A stretch of 64,000 nt of DNA, taken from contig NZ_FQTX01000003.1 of the NCBI RefSeq assembly GCF_900129045.1, positions 124,001 through 188,000 of the forward strand, given 5' to 3'. Under the pieces are notes generated by a model. The model searched no databases. It was not told the origin of the DNA and saw only the letters and a list, made by a program, of their open reading frames with translations. The position numbers were made by a program, and so were the translations under genes. The DNA comes from Bifidobacterium merycicum DSM 6492. Lineage in GTDB: Bacteria; Actinomycetota; Actinomycetes; Actinomycetales; Bifidobacteriaceae. Below, piece by piece: positions 33,092 to 42,371 of this stretch. Within the stretch, counting starts at the first letter, position 1. Every line of letters begins with the position of its first letter.

Positions 33092-34258
33092 TTATGCCGT
33101 AATCGCCTTGGTTTCCTCGACGTTGCGCTTCAGTTCGTCGGCCAGATCCTGCGCGGAATCGAATTTGACCTGCGGGCGGAGGAATCCGGCGAATTCCACA
33201 CGGACGGTGTGGCCGTACAGTTCCAGCCAATCCTCGCTCAGGCAGTAGGCTTCCACCACACGCTCATGCCTGCCAGTGGCTTCGCTGAACGTAGGCTTGG
33301 TACCGATGGAGATGGCGGCCGGCCAGCGGGGCGCGTCCTTCGCGTCGCGTACACGCGCCGCACGAGTCTCAAGATCGGCGTTCCCGGAGGATTCGCCCAA
33401 ATCGACGAGCCAGCCCGCGTACACGCCGTCCACCGGCAGATACCCGGTGACGTCGGCGCCGAGATTGGCCGTGGGGAATCCGATGGAACGTCCACGCTCC
33501 TCGCCATGCACCACGTCGCCGGTCACCGCATGGGCATGGCCGAGAATCGCATCGGCGTCCTTGATGCGACCGTTGCCCAGCAGATAGCGCACGTTGCTTG
33601 AACTCCACGTGCGCACCGGCCTGGCCTGATGCTTCTTGCTCCATGCGCGGCGTTCGGCCTTGTTGGCATTCGCCAGCGGGTCGGCGGGCTCACCCCATTC
33701 GGTGGGCATCTGCGGCTTCCAGTCGCGCGGGATGCGCACTTCGCCGGGACCGCGATCATCCACCACGTCGAGTTCGAACACGCCGGTCGCCGCGGCGAGA
33801 TTCGCGATCGCGTGCACATCGCCCTTGCGCCCGGCTCCCAATGCGGCGTCGGCGCCGAGCACCAGCGTGCGCATGCCGAGTTTGCCGGTCAGCTGGCCAA
33901 GGAAGAAAATATAGGATTTTTCGGCGAATGCCAGCGAATAACGCACCACGTACACCTGTTCGATGCCGGCCTGTTCCATGGCGACCAACCGCTCGTCCAC
34001 ACCGGTGAGCGCATCAGCGTCCACCGCGGGCGCGTTCCCACCGTGCGCGTGCACGAATGCGGGACGGGGGTCGAACAGCATGACCGCCGAAGCCGCGTCA
34101 TGCCGCTTCGCGAGTTCCACGACGCGACCGATCACCGCCTGATGCCCGAGGTGCATGCCGTCGAAGGAGCCGAGCGTGAGCACCATGCGACGGTCCTTGT
34201 CCACGTCGGGCCATTCGATATCGCCGTGCTCGTCGGGAATCAAAGTCGTGATGTTCAT
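33092..34258 (-). CDS. ribF: bifunctional riboflavin kinase/FAD synthetase
   Basis: 388 residues. The N-terminal adenylyltransferase domain has LGSFDGMHLGHQ (nucleotide loop) near 29-40, and the C-terminal riboflavin kinase domain carries GRSIGFPTANL near 257-267 with the expected metal/flavin residues. It makes FMN and FAD. The interdomain loop (about 175-215) is longer than usual, with an EWGEPADPLANANKAE insertion. It follows truB after a 103-base gap on the same strand, the usual actinobacterial order. Confidence 0.96.
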   Translation of the reverse strand: MNITTLIPDEHGDIEWPDVDKDRRMVLTLGSFDGMHLGHQAVIGRVVELAKRHDAASAVMLFDPRPAFVHAHGGNAPAVDADALTGVDERLVAMEQAGIEQVYVVRYSLAFAEKSYIFFLGQLTGKLGMRTLVLGADAALGAGRKGDVHAIANLAAATGVFELDVVDDRGPGEVRIPRDWKPQMPTEWGEPADPLANANKAERRAWSKKHQARPVRTWSSSNVRYLLGNGRIKDADAILGHAHAVTGDVVHGEERGRSIGFPTANLGADVTGYLPVDGVYAGWLVDLGESSGNADLETRAARVRDAKDAPRWPAAISIGTKPTFSEATGRHERVVEAYCLSEDWLELYGHTVRVEFAGFLRPQVKFDSAQDLADELKRNVEETKAITA

Positions 34259-34361
34259 GCGTGATGTCCTTCGCGTTGTACTGATGATGTACGTTTATGT
34301 GCGTTCTAACGTTTGCGCCGCGTCCACTGTAGCAGGCGCGCCAGCCCGCGTTCCCGGCGTC

Positions 34362-35495
34362 TCAGTCGGCCGGGAACACGGTGAGCGGCTTGGCCATATG
34401 GGCGTTGGCCCTGCCGATGATGGCCACGACGTCCGCGTTCGCGTCCGTATTGTTTTCCGCCGCCGGCACGTAGGCTACGGTGTCACAGCTCACGACCCGC
34501 GCGATCCGCCTGCCGAACCGCAGTTCCGCCGCTTCGCTTGCATCGATGGCGATGACCGGCATGGCGCCCTTGGCGGCATCCAACATGCCGAGCGCATGAC
34601 GCAGTACCCATGCGGTGCGTTCGTCGCCGCGTTCGAACGGCGTATCGAGTACGGCCCGATTGCGGGTGATGGTTTCGCCTTCACGGTTCGTGAAGGTCTT
34701 CGGTTCCGCATGGGCGGTGATGATGCGTTCCGTGTTCGTCTGCGGGTCGGCGAGACCGCTGGCGTCGTCGGGCAGGGCGAAACGCCCTACGCGCGTGCGA
34801 CGCAGACGGGTGAGATAACCGCCGACGCCGAGCGCGGCCCCCAAATCGCGCGCCAGGGCGCGGATATACGTGCCGGATGAACAGCTGACGCGCACATCCA
34901 CGTCCAGCACGGGTTCCGCATGACCGTCATCAGGCGTGGCGTACAGCGGGCATGCGGCATCCTCAAGTCCCGCATACCCCTGTCTGGCATCAAGTACGGC
35001 GAATTCGCCGATGGTGACCTTGCGGGCCTTAAGCTCCACATCCTTGCCTTCACGGGCGAGATCGTAGGCGCGTATGCCGTTGATCTTGATCGCGGAGAAG
35101 GTATTGGGCACCTGATCGATGCCGCCGAGGAACCGTGAACGGATCATGCCCTCCACCAGTCGCACGGCTTCCTCCGGATCGGCGGGCGGAAGAACCGCCG
35201 CCGTCTCACCGCCGTGGAACCGGCATACCTCGCCTTCCGCATCGTCGGTGGTAGTGCACAGACCAAGCCGGATGGTCGCCTCATACGTCTTGTCGTGTTC
35301 GACGATGGCACTCAGCAGTCGCGTGGCGCGGCCGAACGCGAGCACCAGCAATCCCGTGGCCATGGGATCCAACGTGCCCGCATGACCGACCTTCTTGATA
35401 TGCAACGCCCCGCGTGCGGCGGCGACCACATCGAAGCTGGTGACGCCCTGCGGCTTGTCGACCAGCAGCAGACCGGACGGTTCAGGCTTGCTCAT
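34362..35495 (-). CDS. truB: tRNA pseudouridine(55) synthase
   Basis: Start at ATG 35495 (MSKPEPSGLLLVDKP), inside the last codons of rbfA (14-base overlap); longer frames lie wholly within rbfA. 377 residues. Catalytic Asp43 is in GHAGTLDPMATG, and SCSSGTYIRALARDLG is motif III. It isomerises uridine 55 in tRNA. The C-terminal extension (about 260-377) is longer than in E. coli and PUA-like. Confidence 0.96.
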   Translation of the reverse strand: MSKPEPSGLLLVDKPQGVTSFDVVAAARGALHIKKVGHAGTLDPMATGLLVLAFGRATRLLSAIVEHDKTYEATIRLGLCTTTDDAEGEVCRFHGGETAAVLPPADPEEAVRLVEGMIRSRFLGGIDQVPNTFSAIKINGIRAYDLAREGKDVELKARKVTIGEFAVLDARQGYAGLEDAACPLYATPDDGHAEPVLDVDVRVSCSSGTYIRALARDLGAALGVGGYLTRLRRTRVGRFALPDDASGLADPQTNTERIITAHAEPKTFTNREGETITRNRAVLDTPFERGDERTAWVLRHALGMLDAAKGAMPVIAIDASEAAELRFGRRIARVVSCDTVAYVPAAENNTDANADVVAIIGRANAHMAKPLTVFPAD

Positions 35496-35994
35496 CGTCC
35501 CAATCTTCATCGTCGTCATCCCAATCGTCCGAATCCGTCTGATCGGCTTCGCCTTCGTTCTCCTCGGGATGCTTATACGGATCGGCTTCGCCCGCATACT
35601 GCGCGGTTTCGCGGGCCTTGGCGAGTTCCTCGTCACGCTTGCGCGCGATGGCGAGGATGTCTTCGATCTCATGCGCCTCGCCGGGCACCTCGTCGAACAC
35701 GAACTGCAGCTGCGGGGTCAGGCGCAGGCCGGCCTTGGTGCCCACCAGGGAGCGCAGACGTCCCTTGGCCTGGTTCAGCGCCTGCTGGGCGCGCTTGCGT
35801 TCGCCATCCTCATGGCCTTCATGGCCGAGCTGGGTCCAATAGACTTTGGCGAGCTGCAGATCGTTGGTCACGCGGACTTCGGTGATGGTGATGTTCGCCA
35901 GTCGCTTGTCGTGCAGCTGGGCCTCCATCGAGGAGGCGATCACACGCTGGATCAGGGCCGCGATACGCGCGGCGCGCGGGTTGGTTCCTGCCAT
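35482..35994 (-). CDS. rbfA: 30S ribosome-binding factor
   Basis: Start at ATG 35994 (MAGTNPRAARIA) with AAAGGA upstream. The KH-fold protein core is residues 1-115 (IQRVIASSMEAQLHDKR, ITITEVRVTNDLQLAKVYW). An acidic tail of Asp/Glu/Trp (QTDSDDWDDDDEDWDD) follows. It aids 16S maturation and cold adaptation. It lies between infB and truB and overlaps the latter. Confidence 0.95.
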   Translation of the reverse strand: MAGTNPRAARIAALIQRVIASSMEAQLHDKRLANITITEVRVTNDLQLAKVYWTQLGHEGHEDGERKRAQQALNQAKGRLRSLVGTKAGLRLTPQLQFVFDEVPGEAHEIEDILAIARKRDEELAKARETAQYAGEADPYKHPEENEGEADQTDSDDWDDDDEDWDDEQA

Positions 35995-36133
35995 GGGTTT
36001 TCCTTTACGTATTTCGATGGTGTTGCGCTCCCTCACGTTTCCTGTGGTGCGGGGAGCGATCGGCCGGTCTTCGCGTTCCGGCCTGATATGCGCCGTCGGG
36101 CGTGGGAGCGGGACGGCCGCTCAATGATATGCC

Positions 36134-36196
36134 CGTTAAAACGAATCAGTGCACGCCTCTGCCGTGGCCTCGCCATCGGCGGAAACGTACACTGAT
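36134..36196 (-). terminator. possible terminator after infB
   Basis: An imperfect inverted repeat pairs ATCAGTG near 36145-36151 with CACTGAT near 36190-36196 and continues inward; in the minus sense it is followed by TTCGTTTTAAC. The rest of the 236-base gap to rbfA holds a GC hairpin (36062-36083) but no gene. Confidence 0.5.
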
Positions 36197-36230
36197 CGTT
36201 CATATGACCGTCGTCGTTCGCTTGCGACGA

Positions 36231-39032
36231 CTACTTGCGTTCGATTTCGCGCATCTCGAAGGTCTCGATGATGTCGCCGATCTCGATGTCGTTGAAGGTG
36301 CCGAGGTTGATACCAGCCTCGTAGCCTTCCTTGACGGACTGCACGTCGTCTTTGAAACGACGCAGCGAGGAGATTTCCAGATCGTTGACAGTGGCCACGC
36401 CGTTGCGCAGAATACGGCACTTCGTACCACGCTTGACCTCGCCGTCCTGCACCATGACGCCGGCGATGTTGCCGAACTTGGAGGAACGGAAGATCTCGCG
36501 GATCTCGGAGTGGGAGGTGGTGACCTCCTCGTATTCCGGCTTCAGCATGCCCTTCAACGATGCCTCGATATCCTCGATGGCCTTGTAGATGATCGAGTAG
36601 TACTTGATCTCCACGCCTTCGCGCTCGGCCAGATCCGCCACCTGACGGTTCGGACGCACGTTGAAGCCGATGATGACGGCCTTGTCGACGGTCGCGAGGT
36701 TGACGTCGTTCTGCGTGATGGCGCCGACGCCGCGGTGGATGACCTGGATGCCGACCTCGTCGGACACCTCGATCTTCATCAGGGAGTCTTCCAGCGCCTC
36801 GACGGAACCGGAGGAATCGCCCTTGATGACGATGTTGAGCATATCCACCTCGGACTTGGCGAACTGCTCCTTAAGGCTTTCGAGGGAGACGATCTTGCGA
36901 CGCTTGGCCAGCTGGGCGGCACGCTCGGTGGCCTGACGCTTCTCGGCGATCTGACGGGCCGCACGGTCGTCGCCCGCCACGAGGAACAGGTCGCCAGCGG
37001 TGGGCACGGAGGTGAGGCCGAGCACCTGCACCGGGCAGGAGGGGCCAGCGGTCTTCATCTGCTTGCCGTTCTCGTCGAGCATGGCGCGGACGCGGCCGTA
37101 CGAGGTGCCGGCGACGATCGAATCGCCCACGTGGAGCGTACCGGACTGCACCAGCACGGTGGCCACCGCACCGCGACCCTTATCGAGTCGGGCTTCGATG
37201 GTGGCGCCACGGGCGTCCATATCCGGGTTGGCGCGCAGGTCGAGTTCCGCGTCGGCCGTGAGCAGCACGGCTTCGAGCAGCTTGTCGACGTTCGTGCCCT
37301 GCTTGGCGGAGATGTCGACGAACATGGTGTCGCCGCCGTACTCCTCCGGCACGAGGCCGAACTCGGTGAGCTGACCGCGGACCTTCTCCGGATTCGCGCC
37401 CGGCTTATCGATCTTGTTCACGGCGACCACGATCGGCACGTGAGCGGCCTGGGCGTGGTTGATGGCCTCAACGGTCTGGGGCATCACACCATCATCCGCG
37501 GCGACCACGAGGATCGCGACGTCGGTGAGTTCGGCGCCACGCGCACGCATGGCGGTGAAGGCCTCGTGGCCAGGGGTATCGAGGAAGGTGATCTTGCGCT
37601 GCTCGCCCTCAAGGGTGACGGACACCTGGTAGGCGCCGATGCGCTGGGTGATGCCGCCGGCTTCGCCTTCGATGACGTTGCTGCGACGGATGGTATCCAG
37701 CAGTCGGGTCTTACCGTGGTCGACGTGGCCCATGACGGTGACGACCGGCGGACGGGGCTTGAGGTCCTTATCGTCCTGCAGCTCTTCCTCATCAAGGTCG
37801 ATGTCGAACTGCTGCAGCAGCTCCTTGTCTTCCTCTTCGGCGGAAACCAGCTTGATGTTCCAGCCGATCTCCTCGCCGAGGATCTGGAAGGTGGCTTCGT
37901 CGAGGGACTGCGTGGCCGTGGCCATTTCGCCGAGGTGGAACATCACGGTGACGAGGGCCGCCGGATTGACGTTGATCTTCTCGGCCAGATCGGCAAGGCT
38001 CGCGCCCTGACGCAGACGAATCACCTGACCGTCGCCGCGCGGAATACGCACGCCGCCGATGGTCGGTGCTTTGATCTCCTCGTATTCGCGACGCTTCGCC
38101 AGCCTGTTCTTACGGGCCTTCGACGACTTGCCGCCCTGACGTCCGAATGCGCCTGCAGCGCCGCCGCGACCGCGACTGCCGCCGCGTGCGGGACCGTTGC
38201 TCGGACCGCTGCTCGGGAAGTTGTTCTGCTGGCCGGTGCCGCTACGGAAACCGCCGCGTGCGCCGCCGCCCTGCTGACCGCCGCGCTGCGCGCCGCCATT
38301 GCGGTTCTGGCCCCACTGGCCGGGACGTGCGCCCTGCGCTCCCTGACCCGGACGACCGCCACGGAAACCGCCACGGCCACCACGACCGCCACGGCCACCA
38401 CGCCTGTCCTCGTTGTTGTTCACAGTCGGACGAGCCATCGGATGCGGACGGGGGATGTCACCCGGGGTGGGCGTGTGCATGCCCTGCTTGCGGCTGAACG
38501 GATTGTTGCCCGGACGCGGACCGGGGGTATGCGGACGCTGCTGCGAGGACGCGTTGCCCTGCGCGGCGTGCGGTGCGGGAACCGGGGCCTTCGGACCCGG
38601 CTTGGCCGGACGTGCGCCCGGCTTGGGCTGCTGTGCGTGCGGCGCGGACGGCTTTTCGCCGCGCTGCTGCAGGGCGTTGCCGTTACGGTCGTTACGGTGC
38701 GGCTTGGGGCCGGGCACCGCGGGACGCTGATGCCTTGCCGCTCCCGCTCCCGGCTTGGCCGCCGGAGACGGCTTGGCGGGGCCGGGCTTCGCACCGGGCT
38801 TGGCGATCGGCTTCGGGGTTGCCTTGGGGGCGGCGGCCTTCGGCTGCTCCTTGCCCTTGGCTGCGCCGTCGCCCTTCGGAGCCAACGCGGCCTTGAGCTT
38901 GCGCTCGACCGGGGGCTCAACGGTGGAGGATGCCGACTTGACGAATTCCCCCATATCCTTCAGCTTCTCCAGCACGGTCTTGCTGTCGAGGCCAAGGTCC
39001 TTGGCGATTTCATATACGCGTGGTTTTGCCAC
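36231..39032 (-). CDS. infB: translation initiation factor IF-2
   Basis: 933 residues. IF2_N module at 1-55 ([20 protein letters not shown]). A long Pro/Ala/Gly/Arg/Gln-rich linker with RGG-type repeats covers about 55-340. The second IF2_N module is followed by the GTPase: G1 GHVDHGKT at 435-442, DTPGH (G3) and NKID (G4), then domains II-IV. It delivers initiator tRNA to the 30S subunit. The linker is typical of high-GC actinobacteria. No ylxR gene is seen between nusA and infB. Confidence 0.98.
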   Translation of the reverse strand: MAKPRVYEIAKDLGLDSKTVLEKLKDMGEFVKSASSTVEPPVERKLKAALAPKGDGAAKGKEQPKAAAPKATPKPIAKPGAKPGPAKPSPAAKPGAGAARHQRPAVPGPKPHRNDRNGNALQQRGEKPSAPHAQQPKPGARPAKPGPKAPVPAPHAAQGNASSQQRPHTPGPRPGNNPFSRKQGMHTPTPGDIPRPHPMARPTVNNNEDRRGGRGGRGGRGGFRGGRPGQGAQGARPGQWGQNRNGGAQRGGQQGGGARGGFRSGTGQQNNFPSSGPSNGPARGGSRGRGGAAGAFGRQGGKSSKARKNRLAKRREYEEIKAPTIGGVRIPRGDGQVIRLRQGASLADLAEKINVNPAALVTVMFHLGEMATATQSLDEATFQILGEEIGWNIKLVSAEEEDKELLQQFDIDLDEEELQDDKDLKPRPPVVTVMGHVDHGKTRLLDTIRRSNVIEGEAGGITQRIGAYQVSVTLEGEQRKITFLDTPGHEAFTAMRARGAELTDVAILVVAADDGVMPQTVEAINHAQAAHVPIVVAVNKIDKPGANPEKVRGQLTEFGLVPEEYGGDTMFVDISAKQGTNVDKLLEAVLLTADAELDLRANPDMDARGATIEARLDKGRGAVATVLVQSGTLHVGDSIVAGTSYGRVRAMLDENGKQMKTAGPSCPVQVLGLTSVPTAGDLFLVAGDDRAARQIAEKRQATERAAQLAKRRKIVSLESLKEQFAKSEVDMLNIVIKGDSSGSVEALEDSLMKIEVSDEVGIQVIHRGVGAITQNDVNLATVDKAVIIGFNVRPNRQVADLAEREGVEIKYYSIIYKAIEDIEASLKGMLKPEYEEVTTSHSEIREIFRSSKFGNIAGVMVQDGEVKRGTKCRILRNGVATVNDLEISSLRRFKDDVQSVKEGYEAGINLGTFNDIEIGDIIETFEMREIERK

Positions 39033-39146
39033 TACTTGTTCTCCTATCTGTGACCACGCGCCCGCGCAGTCAATGCTCGATGACGGTGAGCCTGTTCATC
39101 GTGCAACCATGATCGTGTGTATCCTCGTCGTTCGACTCAGAGCCTA

Positions 39147-39173
39147 CTTATGCCTGATAAATTCCGGCATAAG
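39147..39173 (-). promoter_or_regulatory. hairpin between nusA and infB
   Basis: CTTATGCC / GGCATAAG (8 bp) with an 11-base AT-rich loop lies 19 bases after the nusA stop. There is no T run, so it is more likely an RNA processing or stability hairpin than a terminator. Confidence 0.4.
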
Positions 39174-39191
39174 CATACCCAGAGCGCTGGA

Positions 39192-40235
39192 TTATTCGTC
39201 CGCCTGCTTGTCCGCCTGCTCAGCCATCTTCTTGGCATGGCTTTCGGCGGATTCGATGCCGATCTTCCAACCGGTGAGCTTGGCGGCCAGACGAGCGTTC
39301 TGCCCTTCCTTGCCGATGGCCAGCGACAGCTGGTCGTCGTGGATGAAGGCGATGGCGGTCTTGTTCTTCTCGCTGATGACCTGCACGCCGGTGGCGACGG
39401 CCGGAGACAGAGCCGACGCGACGAATTTCGCCGGATCCGCGGAGTAATCGACGATATCGATCTTCTCCTGGCCGAGGTTCTCCATCACCGCACGGACACG
39501 GGCACCGCCGGGGCCGATCAGAGCACCCTTCGGGTTCACACTTTCCGTGTTGGCCTTGACCGCGATCTTGGTGCGGGCACCGGCCTCACGGGCGATGGCC
39601 ATGATCGACACCGCACCGGAAACCAGTTCCGGCACTTCGCGTTCGAACAGGCAACGCACCAGCTCCGGGTGGGAACGGGAGACGATGATCTCCGGCCCCT
39701 TGATGCCACGACCGACGTTCACCACATACACGCGCAGACGCTCGCCGTGACGGTAACGCTCACCCGGCACCTGCTCGCGGCGCGGCAGCAGCGCTTCGAC
39801 ATCGCCGACGGCGATATGCACGTTGGAGGGATCCTTGACGTCCTGCTGGACGATGCCGGTGATCAGCTTGCCCTTCTGGCCGCTGAACGCGCCGAAGATC
39901 TTCTCATCCTCCGCGCGACGGAACAGCAGGGTGATGACCTGGCGTGCCGTGGCGGCGGCGAGACGACCGAAATCCTTGGGGGTGTCGTCGTACTCTTCAC
40001 CCAGCGTGGGCGCGGGATGCGGGTTCTCCTCGGTGGGGGTTCCCGGAATCTCATCGGCCGCCCACACGGTGAACGTGCCGGCACGGTCGTCGAGTTCGAT
40101 GCGCGCATGCTTGGCGGCGTGCGGCGTCTTCAGATATGCGAGGCGCAGCGCCTCGGAAAGAGCGTCATCAAGTGTTTCAGCGTCAATACCCTGCTCCGCT
40201 GCGAGCTTATGAATTCCTGCCAGGTCCAGTTCCAT
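39192..40235 (-). CDS. nusA: transcription termination/antitermination factor NusA
   Basis: Start at ATG 40235 (MELDLAGIHKLAAEQGID) with GGGAGG upstream; the frame to 40277 has no ribosome site. 347 residues: RNA-polymerase-binding N domain (1-125), S1 domain (about 130-200), and KH1/KH2 (about 205-335) with GALIGPGGARVRAV and LAIGKEGQNARLAA as the KH loops. The C-terminal acidic repeats of E. coli NusA are absent, as usual in Gram-positives. Confidence 0.97.
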   Translation of the reverse strand: MELDLAGIHKLAAEQGIDAETLDDALSEALRLAYLKTPHAAKHARIELDDRAGTFTVWAADEIPGTPTEENPHPAPTLGEEYDDTPKDFGRLAAATARQVITLLFRRAEDEKIFGAFSGQKGKLITGIVQQDVKDPSNVHIAVGDVEALLPRREQVPGERYRHGERLRVYVVNVGRGIKGPEIIVSRSHPELVRCLFEREVPELVSGAVSIMAIAREAGARTKIAVKANTESVNPKGALIGPGGARVRAVMENLGQEKIDIVDYSADPAKFVASALSPAVATGVQVISEKNKTAIAFIHDDQLSLAIGKEGQNARLAAKLTGWKIGIESAESHAKKMAEQADKQADE

Positions 40236-40309
40236 GTTCCGCAAGACCTCCCTTAAATTATTGCGTACTAGGCTCATATGGTCATAGTCAAAGCTTATTC
40301 TACTGTTTT

Positions 40310-41140
40310 ATGCAGACACTTCGAGACGCCTTCCCCTTGGGCGCACGGCCGTTGACGATAGCGGCCGTATGCGCCATGCTCATGCCGCTCGCGGGATGCT
40401 CGGCACCGAATCTCGAAGCGCAGGTCAACGAGGCCGCCAAACCCGACACCTGCGAAAGCTCGTATGAGTCCGCTGTGGCGGGGTCGGGCGATATGGCCGC
40501 CGGCCATTCCCTGATGATGCGTTATCTCGGCGCGACCGCCGCCGCATCGGCTTGGTCCACCGTCGCCTCGTCCTGCCCGGCGCGCGCCGTCGAAGGCGTC
40601 GTGCATTCCGCGCAATCCTTGTACACCGCCCAAGTGCTCGCCTCGCGTTTGGGGATCGCCGCCGCTTCCGCACCCACCATGGATTATGGCTCGCTGGTGA
40701 AGCTGAGCATGGACACCGATGCGCTGTCGAAAATCGTATTGGAGGAGGATCGCGCCGGTTTCTCGCTGGGCGTACTGGCGGCTCGCGGCGTCGCCAACGC
40801 CACCCTTGCCAACAGCGACGCGCACAAGACCGCCGCGCAACGACTGTTCTCGCTGTCCGAAGCCGGCACGGACCCGCGTCAGAAGGTGTATGCGGTCGAT
40901 CATCTGATAGCGAATCCGCAAACCATCGACGATCCCGCCAACAAGATCGAGGCATCCACCGTCGCCGCCATCGAGATGAATTGCGCGCGCGCCTACCTTG
41001 AGGCGTTGTCCGGGTCGAAGCACATTTCACGCGCCACGCTCGCCTGGCTTGCCGATGCCGCCACGGCCCGCGTCTGGCATGCTTTCGAACTCGGATACCC
41101 GGTGTTCGACGCCGCATTGCTCGAACAGGATGAGGGCTGA
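40310..41140 (+). CDS. predicted lipoprotein, DUF4439-like
   Basis: Start at ATG 40310 (MQTLRDAFPLGARPLT). 276 residues. A type II signal peptide ends in the lipobox PLAGC (Cys25). The mature part is helical with AEGVVHSAQSLYTAQVLASR-like heptads and no catalytic motif; it resembles the four-helix ferritin-like DUF4439 proteins, but this is not certain. No ribosome site is visible; a -10-like TATTCT at 40296-40301 hints at a leaderless message. Divergent from nusA. Confidence 0.72.
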   Translation: MQTLRDAFPLGARPLTIAAVCAMLMPLAGCSAPNLEAQVNEAAKPDTCESSYESAVAGSGDMAAGHSLMMRYLGATAAASAWSTVASSCPARAVEGVVHSAQSLYTAQVLASRLGIAAASAPTMDYGSLVKLSMDTDALSKIVLEEDRAGFSLGVLAARGVANATLANSDAHKTAAQRLFSLSEAGTDPRQKVYAVDHLIANPQTIDDPANKIEASTVAAIEMNCARAYLEALSGSKHISRATLAWLADAATARVWHAFELGYPVFDAALLEQDEG

Positions 41141-41240
41141 GGGCCGATCACGTTCCGCACGGCTCGGCGAATGCCGGGATCCGGCGACCGACGGCAAGCG
41201 GCGGAAACGAAACGGACGGCGGAAACGAAACGGATATGAC

Positions 41241-41270
41241 AAAGCCCACCGGGAATCCCGATGGGCTTTT
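41241..41270. terminator. bidirectional terminator, lipoprotein gene / tRNA-Ser(CGA)
   Basis: AAAGCCCACCGGGA pairs with TCCCGATGGGCTTT (14 bp, one wobble). It is followed by TTTTAT on the plus strand and lies directly behind the tRNA 3' end on the minus strand. Confidence 0.7.
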
Positions 41271-41271
41271 A

Positions 41272-41360
41272 TGGCGGATAAGGCGAGATTCGAACTCGCG
41301 GAGGGGTTCGCCCTCACACGCTTTCGAGGCGTGCTCCTTAGACCGCTCGGACACTTATCC
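41272..41360 (-). tRNA. tRNA-Ser (anticodon CGA)
   Basis: 89 bases with encoded CCA. Acceptor stem GGATAAG / CTTATCC, anticodon arm CACGC-CTCGAAA-GCGTG (anticodon CGA), a long class II variable arm (GAGGGCGAACCCCTC), and the same T arm sequence as the other tRNA-Ser in this window. Confidence 0.97.
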
Positions 41361-41447
41361 ATATGTTGCAAGCAACTTGTCCATTATGCCACAAAAAACC
41401 GATACGGCAAATCGTGTCGCACATGTCGCGTCGTGCAACGGCCTGCA

Positions 41448-41480
41448 GCGCGACGGTTGCACGACGGTTGCGCGACGGCC
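41448..41480. repeat. three tandem copies of an 11-base unit
   Basis: GC-R-CGACGGTT is repeated at 41448-41458, 41459-41469 and 41470-41480 (the last ends in CC), in the 152-base gap between tRNA-Ser(CGA) and the transglutaminase gene. No gene is seen in that gap. Confidence 0.6.
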
Positions 41481-41512
41481 ATATACCCAGCCATGCAACG
41501 GCCGCACGGGCA

Positions 41513-42313
41513 TCACAGCAGCTGCTCATGCACCGATGCATTCACCCACTGGTCCTGCTTGACGTCATCACCGAAGAACGTGCCGATATCAAGCATGCAA
41601 TCACGGTAATCACGCCCATGCGCGATGGTGATGTAGTTATCGTCCACCATACGATTGTGCGTCGGGTCGAATCCAATCCACCGCCCGTAGTGGTAGATCT
41701 CCACCCAGGCGTGCGTCGCGCCTTCGCCACCGAGCAGACCGGCGATATACCGCGCGGCGAGCCCGCAATGGCGGCATACCGCCAGCATCACGTGCGCGTA
41801 ATCCTGGCACACGCCGCTGCGTTGCGCAAGCGCCTGCTCGGCGGTGGTGCGGATCGTGGTGGAACCCGGCGTGTAGACGAAGGCCTTGAACACCTCATCC
41901 ATGATCGCCCCGGCCTTATCGAGCGCCGTGGCATCGTCCGCCAGCCGCTCCAATCGGGTGCGGCAGATCGCGATCAACGCCTCGACGGCCGGCCCGGGAA
42001 CGGTGAGCGCCGAATCGAAACGGTACAGGGGCCGGTAACGTTCCGCCTTGATATGCGCGTTGTCCACGAATGCGATGCCGGTGACCCGGTAATTGAACAT
42101 CGTGTGCGGTTCCGGGATGAACCCGGTGCTCACCACGGAGTCGAAGGCATCGATGGTCGTTTCGAGTTCGGTATGCGGCTCCACCATGACATCGACGTCC
42201 ACAACCTGCTGGCGTGGTCCGGTCACGGGGATGCAACGCAACTGGAAACGATGGTTCGTGACCGGCGAGCTGAAGCTCAGCTTCATCTCGTAATCAAACA
42301 CCAATTTCTTCAT
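41513..42313 (-). CDS. transglutaminase-like cysteine protease/ligase
   Basis: 266 residues. An N-terminal beta-rich transglutaminase_N/Bact domain (1-100) is followed by a core with the triad Cys169 (RSGVCQDYAHV), His201 (ATHAWVEIY) and Asp216 (GFDPTHN). Proteins of this type regularly sit beside circularly permuted ATP-grasp and alpha-E genes, as here (58 bases downstream). The set is predicted to make or trim a peptide or amide-linked product (comparative-genomics knowledge); no substrate is established. Confidence 0.88.
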   Translation of the reverse strand: MKKLVFDYEMKLSFSSPVTNHRFQLRCIPVTGPRQQVVDVDVMVEPHTELETTIDAFDSVVSTGFIPEPHTMFNYRVTGIAFVDNAHIKAERYRPLYRFDSALTVPGPAVEALIAICRTRLERLADDATALDKAGAIMDEVFKAFVYTPGSTTIRTTAEQALAQRSGVCQDYAHVMLAVCRHCGLAARYIAGLLGGEGATHAWVEIYHYGRWIGFDPTHNRMVDDNYITIAHGRDYRDCMLDIGTFFGDDVKQDQWVNASVHEQLL

Positions 42314-42371
42314 GGCTCATGTCCCAAGTCCGATCGGGCAATACGGTTCTCACGATACCCACCACCCGCGT

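Noticed and set aside
36102..39053. 983-codon open frame on the plus strand opposite infB
   Set aside because: It mirrors the infB codons in GC-rich DNA, has no ribosome site and low-complexity content; infB is certain.
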